Assembly (NCBI GenBank): GCA_029210125.1
Contig: JARGPR010000008.1
Coordinates: 81,047-145,046 of the forward strand
DNA: 64,000 nucleotides
Reading direction: 5' to 3'
Origin: Pseudomonadales bacterium
Lineage (GTDB): Bacteria; Pseudomonadota; Gammaproteobacteria; Pseudomonadales; JAHRWD01
Part shown: piece by piece, positions 48,237-56,359 of the stretch
How the letters are laid out: each line of letters begins with the position of its first letter
How positions within the stretch are numbered: position 1 is the first letter of the stretch
Translations under genes and position numbers: made by a program
The notes under the pieces: generated by a model
The model's input: the letters and a program-made list of their open reading frames with translations, nothing else
What the model was told of the DNA's origin: nothing
Database searches by the model: none

Positions 48237-49022
48237 ATGAAAAAGAATCCGCAAGATTTTGTAGCAATGAAGGGCTCCAAACCCATCCCCATGTTGACCG
48301 CATATACCTGCCCGATTGCCAGAAGTATCGAGAACGCTAATATTCCAGTTATTCTTGTTGGTGACACAGTTGGAATGGTTGAAATGGGCTTTGATAGCAC
48401 CCGTGATGTCACCATAGAACATATGGAGTACCACATTGGTGCTGTGCGCCGCGGTGCGGAGAATACCCACATAATCGGTGACTTACCCTACGGTACAGAT
48501 ATAGACCCGGAAACGGCACTCACCAACGCACAGCGGCTTATCCACGCAGGTGCAGACAGCGTGAAAATGGAAGGTCCCAATATCCAAGTTATCCAGCACC
48601 TGGTGAAACACAATATTCCTGTGGTGGGACATACCGGATTGCTTCCCCAGACAGCCAAAAATTTCAAGCAAGTGGGTCAATCGAGCGAAGAAGCGGCGAG
48701 AGTTATGAAAGACGCTCAAGCCATTTGGAATGCAGGTGCATTCATGGTGGTGCTTGAACATATCCCTTATTCTCTGGCAAACAAGATCACCAGCGTTTTG
48801 CCTATTCCGACGATTGGCATCGGTGCTGGTCCAGATTGCGATGGGCAGGTTTTGGTCATTAACGACGCACTGGGACTCGGTGACTACTGGCCTCCATTTT
48901 CGAAGCAGTATGCGTACATCAGTAAAACCATTCAGGAAGTCGCGAACGAGTTTTCGAAAGAGGTCGAATCAATGAAGTTCCCGAGCAACATCATTTCATT
49001 CACTGGTACCAACAGAAGTTGA
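48237..49022 (+). CDS. panB: 3-methyl-2-oxobutanoate hydroxymethyltransferase, divergent
   Basis: A PanB-like protein of 261 residues. It has the metal and substrate residues in VGDTVGMVEMGFDSTRDVT, the IGDLPYGT strand, the catalytic-site VKMEG, and LEHIPYSLA, plus IGIGAGPDCDGQVLV. The order and spacing are those of PanB, which makes ketopantoate from 2-oxoisovalerate in pantothenate synthesis. The sequence is diverged from typical gammaproteobacterial PanB, and no panC follows, so it may be a second copy or a related enzyme. The ATG at 48237 has AGGAG upstream; a start at 48141 would add an unlikely leader. Confidence 0.8.
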   Translation: MKKNPQDFVAMKGSKPIPMLTAYTCPIARSIENANIPVILVGDTVGMVEMGFDSTRDVTIEHMEYHIGAVRRGAENTHIIGDLPYGTDIDPETALTNAQRLIHAGADSVKMEGPNIQVIQHLVKHNIPVVGHTGLLPQTAKNFKQVGQSSEEAARVMKDAQAIWNAGAFMVVLEHIPYSLANKITSVLPIPTIGIGAGPDCDGQVLVINDALGLGDYWPPFSKQYAYISKTIQEVANEFSKEVESMKFPSNIISFTGTNRS

Positions 49023-49102
49023 CACGATATTCAAGGGGGCACCAACTCGGCCGTGCTCCGTTGCCGCCCAATACCACTAACGTTAGAGGGCAATTATAGC
49101 GA

Positions 49103-49412
49103 ATGGATGAAGATAAATATGTTGAATGCAGCATTCACGGAAAGCAGCAAGCTACTTTCGTGTGTCAGCATATAATTCAGACACTGCATGACGAAAAAGT
49201 CAGAGGTTTTTGATGGGCAGATGATCCCTCAAATCCCAGACCCGATGCGTGGTGTTCTGAGTGTGAAGCCAAAGTTCAAGAAACAGATGGCGCCTGGAGT
49301 GATGAAAGCGAGTCTTTTGCCGGGGTTAAGCTTTTGTGTGGCATGTGTTACGACAGAGCAAGAGATATTAATCTTGGCCCAAAAAAAACAATGGTGGCAG
49401 TTTTGGAAATAA
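49103..49412 (+). pseudogene. Small zinc-ribbon protein gene with two lesions
   Basis: From the ATG at 49103 a frame reads MDEDKYVECSIHGKQQATF..., reaches a TGA at 49211-49213, and continues in frame into PRPDAWCSECEAK and LLCGMCYDRARDINLG, where two CxxC pairs form a zinc ribbon. At 49381-49388 there are eight A; with seven the frame would end naturally in QWWQFWK and TAA at 49410-49412. The nonsense codon and the extra A indicate a recently broken gene. A selenocysteine reading is unlikely. An attC-like site begins five bases later. Function unknown. Confidence 0.6.
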
Positions 49413-49416
49413 TGCC

Positions 49417-49481
49417 TTCTAACCATCACATCAAATGCGCTTTTGACGTTGCGTCATTTATGTGGGCGATACGAGTTAAAT
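49417..49481 (+). other. attC-like site
   Basis: TTCTAAC at the 5' end and GTTAAAT (a perfect GTTRRRY) at the 3' end frame an inner stem: CACATCAAATGCGC pairs with GCGTCATTTATGTG with small bulges. It starts right after the inferred natural stop of the broken zinc-ribbon gene. The left and right spacers differ in length (3 and 10 bases), so confidence is limited. Confidence 0.5.
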
Positions 49482-49585
49482 GAATCTTAAGGAATTCACA
49501 TTGATATTGGAGTTTTACCGTGAACACTGGGCTTAAAACAAATTGCTTGTTGTAGCCCTATGCGCGAGACCATCTACATGCCGGT

Positions 49586-49610
49586 TTGCTCTAGGGAATC
49601 CCTAAAGCAA
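49586..49610. repeat. Near-perfect 12+12 palindrome
   Basis: TTGCTCTAGGGA, one A, then TCCCTAAAGCAA: 11 of 12 bases are complementary with a one-base centre. It lies about 45 bp before the cyclase gene and has no T-run, so an operator for a dimeric regulator is more likely than a terminator. Confidence 0.6.
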
Positions 49611-49652
49611 GCTATCAATGCGGATTGAGTATCGGATAAGCGAGAACACATA

Positions 49653-50312
49653 ATGAGAAAACTAATAGATTTAAGTCATACCATTGAAGATGGCCTAGTG
49701 ACGTATAAAGGTTTACCAGCGCCGATAATTTGCGACTATTTGAGTCGAGAAAACTCGAAGGAGATTTATGCGAAAGGGACAACTTTTCAAATAGGTAAGA
49801 TCGAAATGTGTTCGAATACGGGGACCTATTTGGATTCACCTTTTCATCGGTACGAAAATGGTAACGATATATCCGAACTTAGCCTTGAGTCAGTGGCGGG
49901 TCTAGATGCCATTAAAATTATTGTTCCTGAAACAGTCACAGCAATTAGTAGAGAATATTTTCAAAATCATCATGTATCGGGTAAAGCTGTGCTTATTCAA
50001 ACAAATTGGTCCAGCCACTGGAATACGGAGCAATACTATGAAGGTCACCCATATCTTACTGAAGATGCTGCCCGATACCTAAAGGACAATGGGGCTGTAT
50101 TGGTAGGCATAGATACATACAATATTGATGATGTGAGTGGTAAAGAGCGCCCAGTCCATTCAATATTGCTTGGCTCGGATATACTTATCGTTGAGCATCT
50201 GTCTAACCTTAAGTTGACACCGAGCGATAACTTTAAATTTTACGCTGTCCCAGTAAAGGTTAAAGGCTTTGGCACATTCCCCGTGCGGGCTTTTGCGGAA
50301 ATACCTGGTTAA
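49653..50312 (+). CDS. Cyclase-family metal hydrolase
   Basis: A 219-residue protein of the cyclase family (kynurenine formamidase type). The start RKLIDLSHTIEDGLVTYKGLP is the family signature. The metal motif is NTGTYLDSPFH (about 55-65), where the usual first His of HxGTHxDxP is replaced by Asn and the second by Tyr, so metal binding may be altered. Other conserved residues (GVDTYN-like GIDTYNIDD, HSILLG, VEHLSNL) are present. It may hydrolyse a formamide or another amide. Low GC places it with the cassette group. Confidence 0.78.
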   Translation: MRKLIDLSHTIEDGLVTYKGLPAPIICDYLSRENSKEIYAKGTTFQIGKIEMCSNTGTYLDSPFHRYENGNDISELSLESVAGLDAIKIIVPETVTAISREYFQNHHVSGKAVLIQTNWSSHWNTEQYYEGHPYLTEDAARYLKDNGAVLVGIDTYNIDDVSGKERPVHSILLGSDILIVEHLSNLKLTPSDNFKFYAVPVKVKGFGTFPVRAFAEIPG

Positions 50313-50359
50313 CCAGGCGATGAATGCGATCACTAACCAATGGCACGTTTTATAGCGGA

Positions 50360-50818
50360 TTAATCTGGCATTACTGACAGCTCACACATTCTAGCCTGCA
50401 TATTCCCCGCTACTCTATCCGCAGCAAATTTAATTTTATCCGCTTGCTCACCAACAAAATAAGCATCAACCGCACCGTTGAAGTGTTCCAGCCAGCGCTC
50501 AAAGTGCGCGGGTTTAAAAGGAACCTGACGACCGAGCTCAAGGTGTATCTGCATAGGGTTTCGCCGATACCAGCCTGTCCCCCAAAGCATTTTTTCCCAA
50601 TAGGCTGTTAATATTGGTAGGCGCTGGAAAATATATAGCTTATTGAAAAAAAAGGGAGCCAATAGTTCATCTTTAAGCACTTCAAGATAAAATGCTTCGA
50701 CCAAAAAGCGTAGATCCCGACTATTTTCTATATCGCGTTTTTCCGTTGTTTTTAATCCAACCCGTTCATTCAATTCTCGCAGCCAATCCGGTGTTATATT
50801 TTCTGTAGGTTGTGTCAT
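50360..50818 (-). CDS. Group III truncated hemoglobin
   Basis: A 152-residue protein with a group III truncated-globin pattern: DLRFLVEAFYLEVLKDELLAPFF, aromatic YWEKMLWGTGWY, then the proximal-His segment FKPAHFERWLEHF and a C-terminal helix. It probably binds haem and handles O2, NO or related ligands. I chose the second of two adjacent ATG codons because GGAG is five bases before it. It is divergent from map. Confidence 0.82.
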   Translation of the reverse strand: MTQPTENITPDWLRELNERVGLKTTEKRDIENSRDLRFLVEAFYLEVLKDELLAPFFFNKLYIFQRLPILTAYWEKMLWGTGWYRRNPMQIHLELGRQVPFKPAHFERWLEHFNGAVDAYFVGEQADKIKFAADRVAGNMQARMCELSVMPD

Positions 50819-51155
50819 CATTGCTCCACTCAGCCATATTATTTAGGCAGGTCAAAATCATCGAGTATTGTCGTTTGAGTTACAATAATTTGATATGACT
50901 CTTTTCAATCCGCCCGATCAGCGATAGCTTTTCAGACATTTTTATTGCTTCCTTCCGCCTCAACCACTAGTAGCCCAAAGCCTAATTAGCTAGTTGAAAG
51001 CCTATCAACCAAGTACCATTTTTGCTCAGCCATCGACTGCTTTAGTCCTGTGAAGACATGGGATTCTGGTATAATGCGCATCGCGATTTCTCTACTATTT
51101 ACCCTTACTTTAAGAAAGGGTTTGCTAACCAGTCATTAAACAAGACCTACTTCCT
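50819..51155 (+). other. Divergent intergenic region upstream of map
   Basis: No gene in these 337 bp. It contains an extended -10 promoter for map (51067-51075) and, downstream in the leader, an ACCCTT/AAGGGT hairpin around 51100-51121 that could influence map expression. The trHb promoter must lie on the other strand but was not resolved. Confidence 0.5.
51067..51075 (+). promoter_or_regulatory. Extended -10 promoter for map
   Basis: TGGTATAAT is a perfect extended -10 (TGnTATAAT). No good -35 is seen at the usual distance, which is normal for extended -10 promoters. Transcription would start near 51082, about 75 bases before the map ATG. Confidence 0.65.
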
Positions 51156-51941
51156 ATGAGCAGCCTGATAAAAAATCCTGAGCAGATCGAAAAAATGCGC
51201 GTAGCCTCTCGACTCGCCGCAGAAACCCTTGAGATGATAGCGCCCTACGTACAGGCTGGCATCAGTACTGGCGAGCTAGACCGAATAGCTCACGATTATA
51301 CGGTCAATACCCAAAACGCGATCCCGGCACCACTGAATTACAACGGCTTCCCTAAATCGATATGTACGTCGGTTAACCATGTGGTTTGCCACGGCATACC
51401 CTCGGACACCAAGATCCTTAAGAATGGCGATATCATCAATATTGACGTCACTACCATCAAGGATGGTTTTCACGGTGACAGCAGTGTGATGTTCTGTGTG
51501 GGTAAACCCAGCATTCTGGCGGAACGTTTGATCAGAATCACCCAGGAGTGTCTTTATAAAGGGATATCAGTTGTTAAGCCGGGCGCTCGATTAGGCGATA
51601 TCGGCGAAATTATTCAGAAACATGCGGAATCAAACCATTTTTCAGTCGTACGGGAATACTGTGGCCATGGCCTTGGCGAGATCTTCCACGAAGAACCACA
51701 GGTTTTACACTATGGCACCGCTGGCACGGGCATGGAAATTGAGCCGGGCATGACCTTTACCATTGAGCCGATGCTAAATGCCGGGAAGCGCCACGTTAAA
51801 TTGCTGCCCGATGAATGGACCGTTATCACTAAAGACCGGAAATTAACCGCCCAGTGGGAGCATACCCTGCTGGTTACTGAGGATGGCTGCGATATTCTCA
51901 CCCTGCGTTCCAACGAGCAGCTACCTGACTACCTCGGATAA
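51156..51941 (+). CDS. map: Methionine aminopeptidase, type I
   Basis: A 261-residue type I methionine aminopeptidase that removes the initiator Met. Active-site His and metal ligands are present: NHVVCHGIP (His), NIDVTTIKDGFHGDSSVMF (two Asp), CGHGLGEIFHEEP (His), FTIEPML (Glu) and AQWEHTLLV (Glu). It begins the map-glnD-dapC-yffB-dapD series; glnD begins four bases after the stop. Confidence 0.97.
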   Translation: MSSLIKNPEQIEKMRVASRLAAETLEMIAPYVQAGISTGELDRIAHDYTVNTQNAIPAPLNYNGFPKSICTSVNHVVCHGIPSDTKILKNGDIINIDVTTIKDGFHGDSSVMFCVGKPSILAERLIRITQECLYKGISVVKPGARLGDIGEIIQKHAESNHFSVVREYCGHGLGEIFHEEPQVLHYGTAGTGMEIEPGMTFTIEPMLNAGKRHVKLLPDEWTVITKDRKLTAQWEHTLLVTEDGCDILTLRSNEQLPDYLG

Positions 51942-51945
51942 TAAA

Positions 51946-54726
51946 ATGCCTGACGAAACCCAGCCATTAGAAGCGCCTCAAAACTCTGTTATTGATCAGT
52001 TATCTGAGTCATTTGAAAGCTTTACCCGCAACGATGACTGGCAGATAAAAACCTGCAAGAAGATGATCCGCAGTAGCCAAAAGCTGATGGATCAGAACTT
52101 CCGCGATGGGACCAATATCGTCGAGATCGTCGAAGCCCGCTCATGGCTGATCGATCAAGTTTTAATTCGATGCTGGCAGCGAATCAATTGGCCTACACCG
52201 ATCACCCTGATTGCAGTAGGTGGCTATGGCCGCGGCGAGTTACACCCCTATTCCGATATCGATCTGCTGATTCTAAGCGATGCTGAAGCCGATAAAAGCC
52301 TGCAAGAAGCGATCTCTCAATTCATCCAATTCCTTTGGGATATTAGTCTTGAAGTGGGGCATGCGGTTCGAACCACTCAACAATGCATTGAGCTTGCACA
52401 GAGCGATATCACCGTCTGCACCAACCTGATTGAATCCCGTGTGCTGATCGGTGAAAAGCAATATCTCGACACCGTACTCACGGCGCTCTATTCCAATCAA
52501 ACATGGCCCGGGTCAACATTTTTTGATGCTAAGCTCGAAGAACAAAATCAGCGTCACGACAAATACAACGATACTGAATACAATCTTGAACCCAATGTAA
52601 AAAGCTCCCCCGGTGCGCTACGAGATATCCATATCATCGCCTGGATAACCCGCTATTATTACGCCAATCACTCGAGTGATGGCGCCCAATCAAACCTTTC
52701 GACCTTTGTGGACGACGAACTATTCACCTGGGAAGAGCTTACAGCACTGGAAGATTGCCGGCAGTTCCTTTGGAAAGTACGCTACGGCTTGCATATGCTG
52801 GCGCGACGCTCAGAAGATCGGCTACTGTTCGACCATCAGCGCAACTTAGCCGAAATATTTGGTTACAGCGATAACGATAATCAGCTCGCAGTCGAGCAAT
52901 TCATGCGCGACTACTACAATACCGTTGGCCACATCAGCGACCTCAACGAGGTACTTCTTCAACATTTTGAGGAGCGTATTTTCAACGCTGGATTACCACG
53001 AAAAACCGTTGCGTTAAATTCACGTTTTAACGTCTGCAACCACTATATCGAGGTTAATTCAGAGCAGCTATTTGAATTGCAGCCCATCGCCATACTGGAA
53101 ATTTTTGTAATCCTCGCAGAAAACCGCGAGCTGAAAGGCATCACAGCTCCAACTATTCGATTGCTGCGTAGAAGCCTAGAACTTATCGACGATGAATTCC
53201 GGCAAGACCGTGATAATGGCCAAATGTTTATGCGGTTGTTGGCGGCACCCTACAGCATGGTTACTCAGCTTCAACGTATGCAGCGTTACGGCATATTGGG
53301 GCAATACATACCCGAATATGGTCGCATCATAGGTCAGATGCAGCATGACCTTTTTCATACCTATACAGTGGATGCCCACACGTTACTATTGATGCGCTAC
53401 CTGCGCCAATTTACCAACCCGTCCCATGAGGCACAATTCCCTCTGGTAAATCGGGTGATCAAATCGATTGAAAAGGTCGAGCTGCTGTTTCTAGCGGCAC
53501 TATTTCACGATATTGCCAAGGGTCAGGGGGGCGACCACTCGTTGCTCGGTGAGCGGGATGCGCTGGAATTCTGTAACCGCATCCAACTACCCATGCGCGA
53601 CGGCAAGTTGGTAGCATGGCTGGTCCGACAGCACCTGACCATGTCAATGACTGCCCAACGCAAGGATATTTCGGACCCCGATGAAATTCATAAATTCGCC
53701 GAGCTGGTAGGCGACCAAAGCCACCTTGACCACCTGTTTTTATTGACCGTTGCGGATATCAACGCCACCAATAACGAGCTCTGGAACGACTGGCGCGCGT
53801 CTCTGATGCGACAACTCTATCTGGAAACCCGCCGTGCACTCCGGCGAGGTCTGGAAAACCCTACGGGGAGGCAGGAGCTAATTGCTGAACGACAGGCCAG
53901 TGCCATTGTATTGCTAAATGACAAAGTCAGTGCTTCGCAGTGCGAAGATATCTGGCGAGATGCGGGGGATGAATATTTCCTGCGGGAAACCGCTCAAACC
54001 ATTGCGGGTAACACGGAGGCCATCGCAAATCATGGTGATAGTCAGGAGCCGCTGATCGTTATCACTGAAACCACCAACCGGGAATTCGACGGCGGCACCC
54101 AGATTTTCATTTACACCCCGGATCAAGACAATCTGTTTGCAGCCAGCGCCTCGGCACTGGATTCGCTGAACCTCAGTATTCAGGACGCACGCATCATTAC
54201 CTCCGGCGGTAATATGGTGTTAAACACCTACATTGTGCTTGACCACGAAGGTAAATCTCTTGGACACGATCCTGAAATACATCGAAAAATAAAGCAGGTC
54301 TTGTTGCGTGATTTAGCCGACTCAAACCAGTTTCCGGAGCTGGTAAAACGCCATACCCCAAGACAAAAACGCCACTTTAATACCCCGACTCAGGTTCTAC
54401 TCAGCAATGATGATGTTGACATGCAGGCGGAGGAATCAAGCCACAATGGAACCCAGTACACATCAATGGAGCTGATCACCGCTGACCGGCCCGGCTTGCT
54501 CGCCAGGGTAGGTCGAGTATTTCTTGAACATGAAATATTGCTACATCAGGCCAAAATTGCCACCCTTGGTGAACGCGTAGACGACGTATTTTTCATTACG
54601 GACCTGCAACATCAGCCCATCATCGGCGCTGACCGTTTGCAACACCTGGCCGATGCCATACGCTCAGTACTTGATGAACAAAATGGAACCGCGAGCCACA
54701 TCAGCCCATCGGCCACAGCATACTGA
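51946..54726 (+). CDS. glnD: PII uridylyltransferase/uridylyl-removing enzyme
   Basis: GlnD senses glutamine and modifies the PII proteins, so it sits at the head of the Ntr signalling cascade. The 926-residue product has the nucleotidyltransferase motif GGYGRGELHPYSDIDLLIL (about 92-110), the HD domain with FHTYTVDAHTLLLMR and LFHDIAKGQGGDHS, and two C-terminal ACT domains (about 705-790 and 840-915). The ATG at 51946 is four bases after map; the upstream overlapping start within map was rejected. Its presence fits the two sigma54-type promoters elsewhere in the window. Confidence 0.96.
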   Translation: MPDETQPLEAPQNSVIDQLSESFESFTRNDDWQIKTCKKMIRSSQKLMDQNFRDGTNIVEIVEARSWLIDQVLIRCWQRINWPTPITLIAVGGYGRGELHPYSDIDLLILSDAEADKSLQEAISQFIQFLWDISLEVGHAVRTTQQCIELAQSDITVCTNLIESRVLIGEKQYLDTVLTALYSNQTWPGSTFFDAKLEEQNQRHDKYNDTEYNLEPNVKSSPGALRDIHIIAWITRYYYANHSSDGAQSNLSTFVDDELFTWEELTALEDCRQFLWKVRYGLHMLARRSEDRLLFDHQRNLAEIFGYSDNDNQLAVEQFMRDYYNTVGHISDLNEVLLQHFEERIFNAGLPRKTVALNSRFNVCNHYIEVNSEQLFELQPIAILEIFVILAENRELKGITAPTIRLLRRSLELIDDEFRQDRDNGQMFMRLLAAPYSMVTQLQRMQRYGILGQYIPEYGRIIGQMQHDLFHTYTVDAHTLLLMRYLRQFTNPSHEAQFPLVNRVIKSIEKVELLFLAALFHDIAKGQGGDHSLLGERDALEFCNRIQLPMRDGKLVAWLVRQHLTMSMTAQRKDISDPDEIHKFAELVGDQSHLDHLFLLTVADINATNNELWNDWRASLMRQLYLETRRALRRGLENPTGRQELIAERQASAIVLLNDKVSASQCEDIWRDAGDEYFLRETAQTIAGNTEAIANHGDSQEPLIVITETTNREFDGGTQIFIYTPDQDNLFAASASALDSLNLSIQDARIITSGGNMVLNTYIVLDHEGKSLGHDPEIHRKIKQVLLRDLADSNQFPELVKRHTPRQKRHFNTPTQVLLSNDDVDMQAEESSHNGTQYTSMELITADRPGLLARVGRVFLEHEILLHQAKIATLGERVDDVFFITDLQHQPIIGADRLQHLADAIRSVLDEQNGTASHISPSATAY

Positions 54727-54736
54727 ATTCACTAAT

Positions 54737-55933
54737 ATGAACCCATTGATAGACCAGCTCAACCCCTACCCTTTTGAGAAACTCCGGGCTTTAAAAGAGG
54801 GCATAGAACCCGTCGACAAACCCCATATTGCCTGGTCAATTGGCGAACCCAAACACACGCCACCCGCCTTCGTACTCGACGAGCTTACAGCCCAACTTGA
54901 CCAAATCAGCGCTTACCCGCCGATAGCAGGTATTCCCGCGCTGCGACAGGCCATTAGCGACTGGAATATTAAACGCTACTCGCTACCTGAAAATGGGCTC
55001 AGCCCGGAAACCCAGGTGCTTCCGGTAGCCGGCACACGGGAAGGACTATTCTCCTTTGTACAGGCCGTAGTCGACCGCGACCAAACCGAACCGCTGGTGT
55101 TGATGCCCAATCCTTTTTATCAAATTTATGAAGGTGCAACACTGCTCGCTGGAGCCAAACCGTGGTTCTACCCTTGCGATGCAAGCAATGGGTTTCTGCC
55201 AGATTTGAGCGCGATTCCAGAGAGTATATTAAAACGTTGCCAGCTCATGTTTATCTGCACACCCGGCAACCCCAGCGGCGCAGTGATGCCGCTTGAGCAA
55301 CTTCAAGAAGCCATTAAGCTAGCCGACAAATATGAGTTTGTGATCGCAAGCGACGAATGCTATTCGGAACTGTATTTCGACGAGTCAAACCCACCACCGG
55401 GACTACTGGAAGCCTGTTCAAAATTGGGCCGGCACGACTTTTCTCGTTGTATCGCGTTTAACAGTCTATCGAAACGCTCCAACCTTCCCGGGCTGCGTTC
55501 GGGGTTTGCAGCCGGGGATGCCAATATCATCCAAAAATTCCGCTTGTATCGAACCTACCACGGCTGTTCAATTCCGGTTCCACTACAAAAGGCTAGCATT
55601 AAAGCCTGGAGCGACGAGCAACACGTGATCCAGAATCGTGAGTTATATCGTTACAAATTTGACGATGTACTCGATATTATTGGGGATTCGCTGGGGCTTA
55701 TTCAGCCCGAAGCCAGTTTTTATTTATGGCCAAAAACCCCGATTGACGATCAGATTTTTGTTCGCGATTTATTTCACAAACAACATGTAACGGTTTTGCC
55801 CGGCAGTTTTTTGGCCCGAAATTTTGAAGGCTATAACCCCGGAAAGAACCACATACGTATGGCGCTGGTAGCCACTCGCAGCGAGTGTACTGAGGCGGCC
55901 AAACGCATTCGCCAGTTTATTCAAGAACTCTAA
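54737..55933 (+). CDS. dapC: Succinyldiaminopimelate aminotransferase DapC
   Basis: A fold-type I PLP aminotransferase of 398 residues. It has the PLP-phosphate pocket VAGTREGLF, VLMPNPFYQIYEGAT, the ICTPGNPSGAVMP and SDECYSELYF segments, and the Schiff-base Lys in SLSKRSNLPGLRSGF. It makes N-succinyl-diaminopimelate for lysine and peptidoglycan. It begins 10 bp after glnD; an upstream start overlapping glnD was rejected. Location between glnD and dapD supports DapC rather than ArgD. Confidence 0.93.
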   Translation: MNPLIDQLNPYPFEKLRALKEGIEPVDKPHIAWSIGEPKHTPPAFVLDELTAQLDQISAYPPIAGIPALRQAISDWNIKRYSLPENGLSPETQVLPVAGTREGLFSFVQAVVDRDQTEPLVLMPNPFYQIYEGATLLAGAKPWFYPCDASNGFLPDLSAIPESILKRCQLMFICTPGNPSGAVMPLEQLQEAIKLADKYEFVIASDECYSELYFDESNPPPGLLEACSKLGRHDFSRCIAFNSLSKRSNLPGLRSGFAAGDANIIQKFRLYRTYHGCSIPVPLQKASIKAWSDEQHVIQNRELYRYKFDDVLDIIGDSLGLIQPEASFYLWPKTPIDDQIFVRDLFHKQHVTVLPGSFLARNFEGYNPGKNHIRMALVATRSECTEAAKRIRQFIQEL

Positions 55934-55950
55934 GGGGGCCAGACCAAACC

Positions 55951-56304
55951 ATGTCTACCACAAAAATTTACGGCATTAAAAACTGCGACACAGTACGTAA
56001 GGCCGTAAAATGGCTCGAAGCAAACCAGCAACCCTTTGAGTTTGTTGACTTCAAAAAAACTGCCCCGGATCAGCAACTGCTCGAAGGCTGGATCGGCCAG
56101 GTTGGTCTCGATAAACTATTCAACAAACGCAGCACCACCTGGAAAAAGCTACCTGAACAGGAACGTGCCGATGCGGATGAAAAGGCCATGATCGCCTGGA
56201 TGCAGGAGTATCCAACTCTGATCAAACGGCCAGTACTTGAATACCAGGGCAACGTTCATCTCGGTTTTAAAGAAGCCGAATATCACTCCCTGATCAATGC
56301 GTAA
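55951..56304 (+). CDS. yffB: ArsC/Spx-like protein YffB
   Basis: A small thioredoxin-like protein of 117 residues with one active-site Cys in KNCDTVRKA (about 11-13), and the conserved VDFKK and LIKRPVLEY segments of the ArsC/Spx family. YffB is usually next to dapC/dapD in gammaproteobacteria; it is not a true arsenate reductase, and a glutathione-dependent reductase role is only suggested. It is 17 bp downstream of dapC. Confidence 0.92.
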   Translation: MSTTKIYGIKNCDTVRKAVKWLEANQQPFEFVDFKKTAPDQQLLEGWIGQVGLDKLFNKRSTTWKKLPEQERADADEKAMIAWMQEYPTLIKRPVLEYQGNVHLGFKEAEYHSLINA

Positions 56305-56359
56305 CCAAATTCACAACTGAATTCAAAAACGAACCCAAACAAACAAACAAGAGAACCCC

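Noticed and set aside
49211..49213. TGA read as selenocysteine in the zinc-ribbon gene
   Set aside because: No SECIS-like hairpin follows directly, a second frame lesion lies downstream, and one base change from TGG explains it more simply.
49381..49389. A-run with A AAA AAC as a programmed -1 frameshift site
   Set aside because: The natural-looking end (QWWQFWK) needs a +1 shift, not -1, so an extra A is a better explanation.
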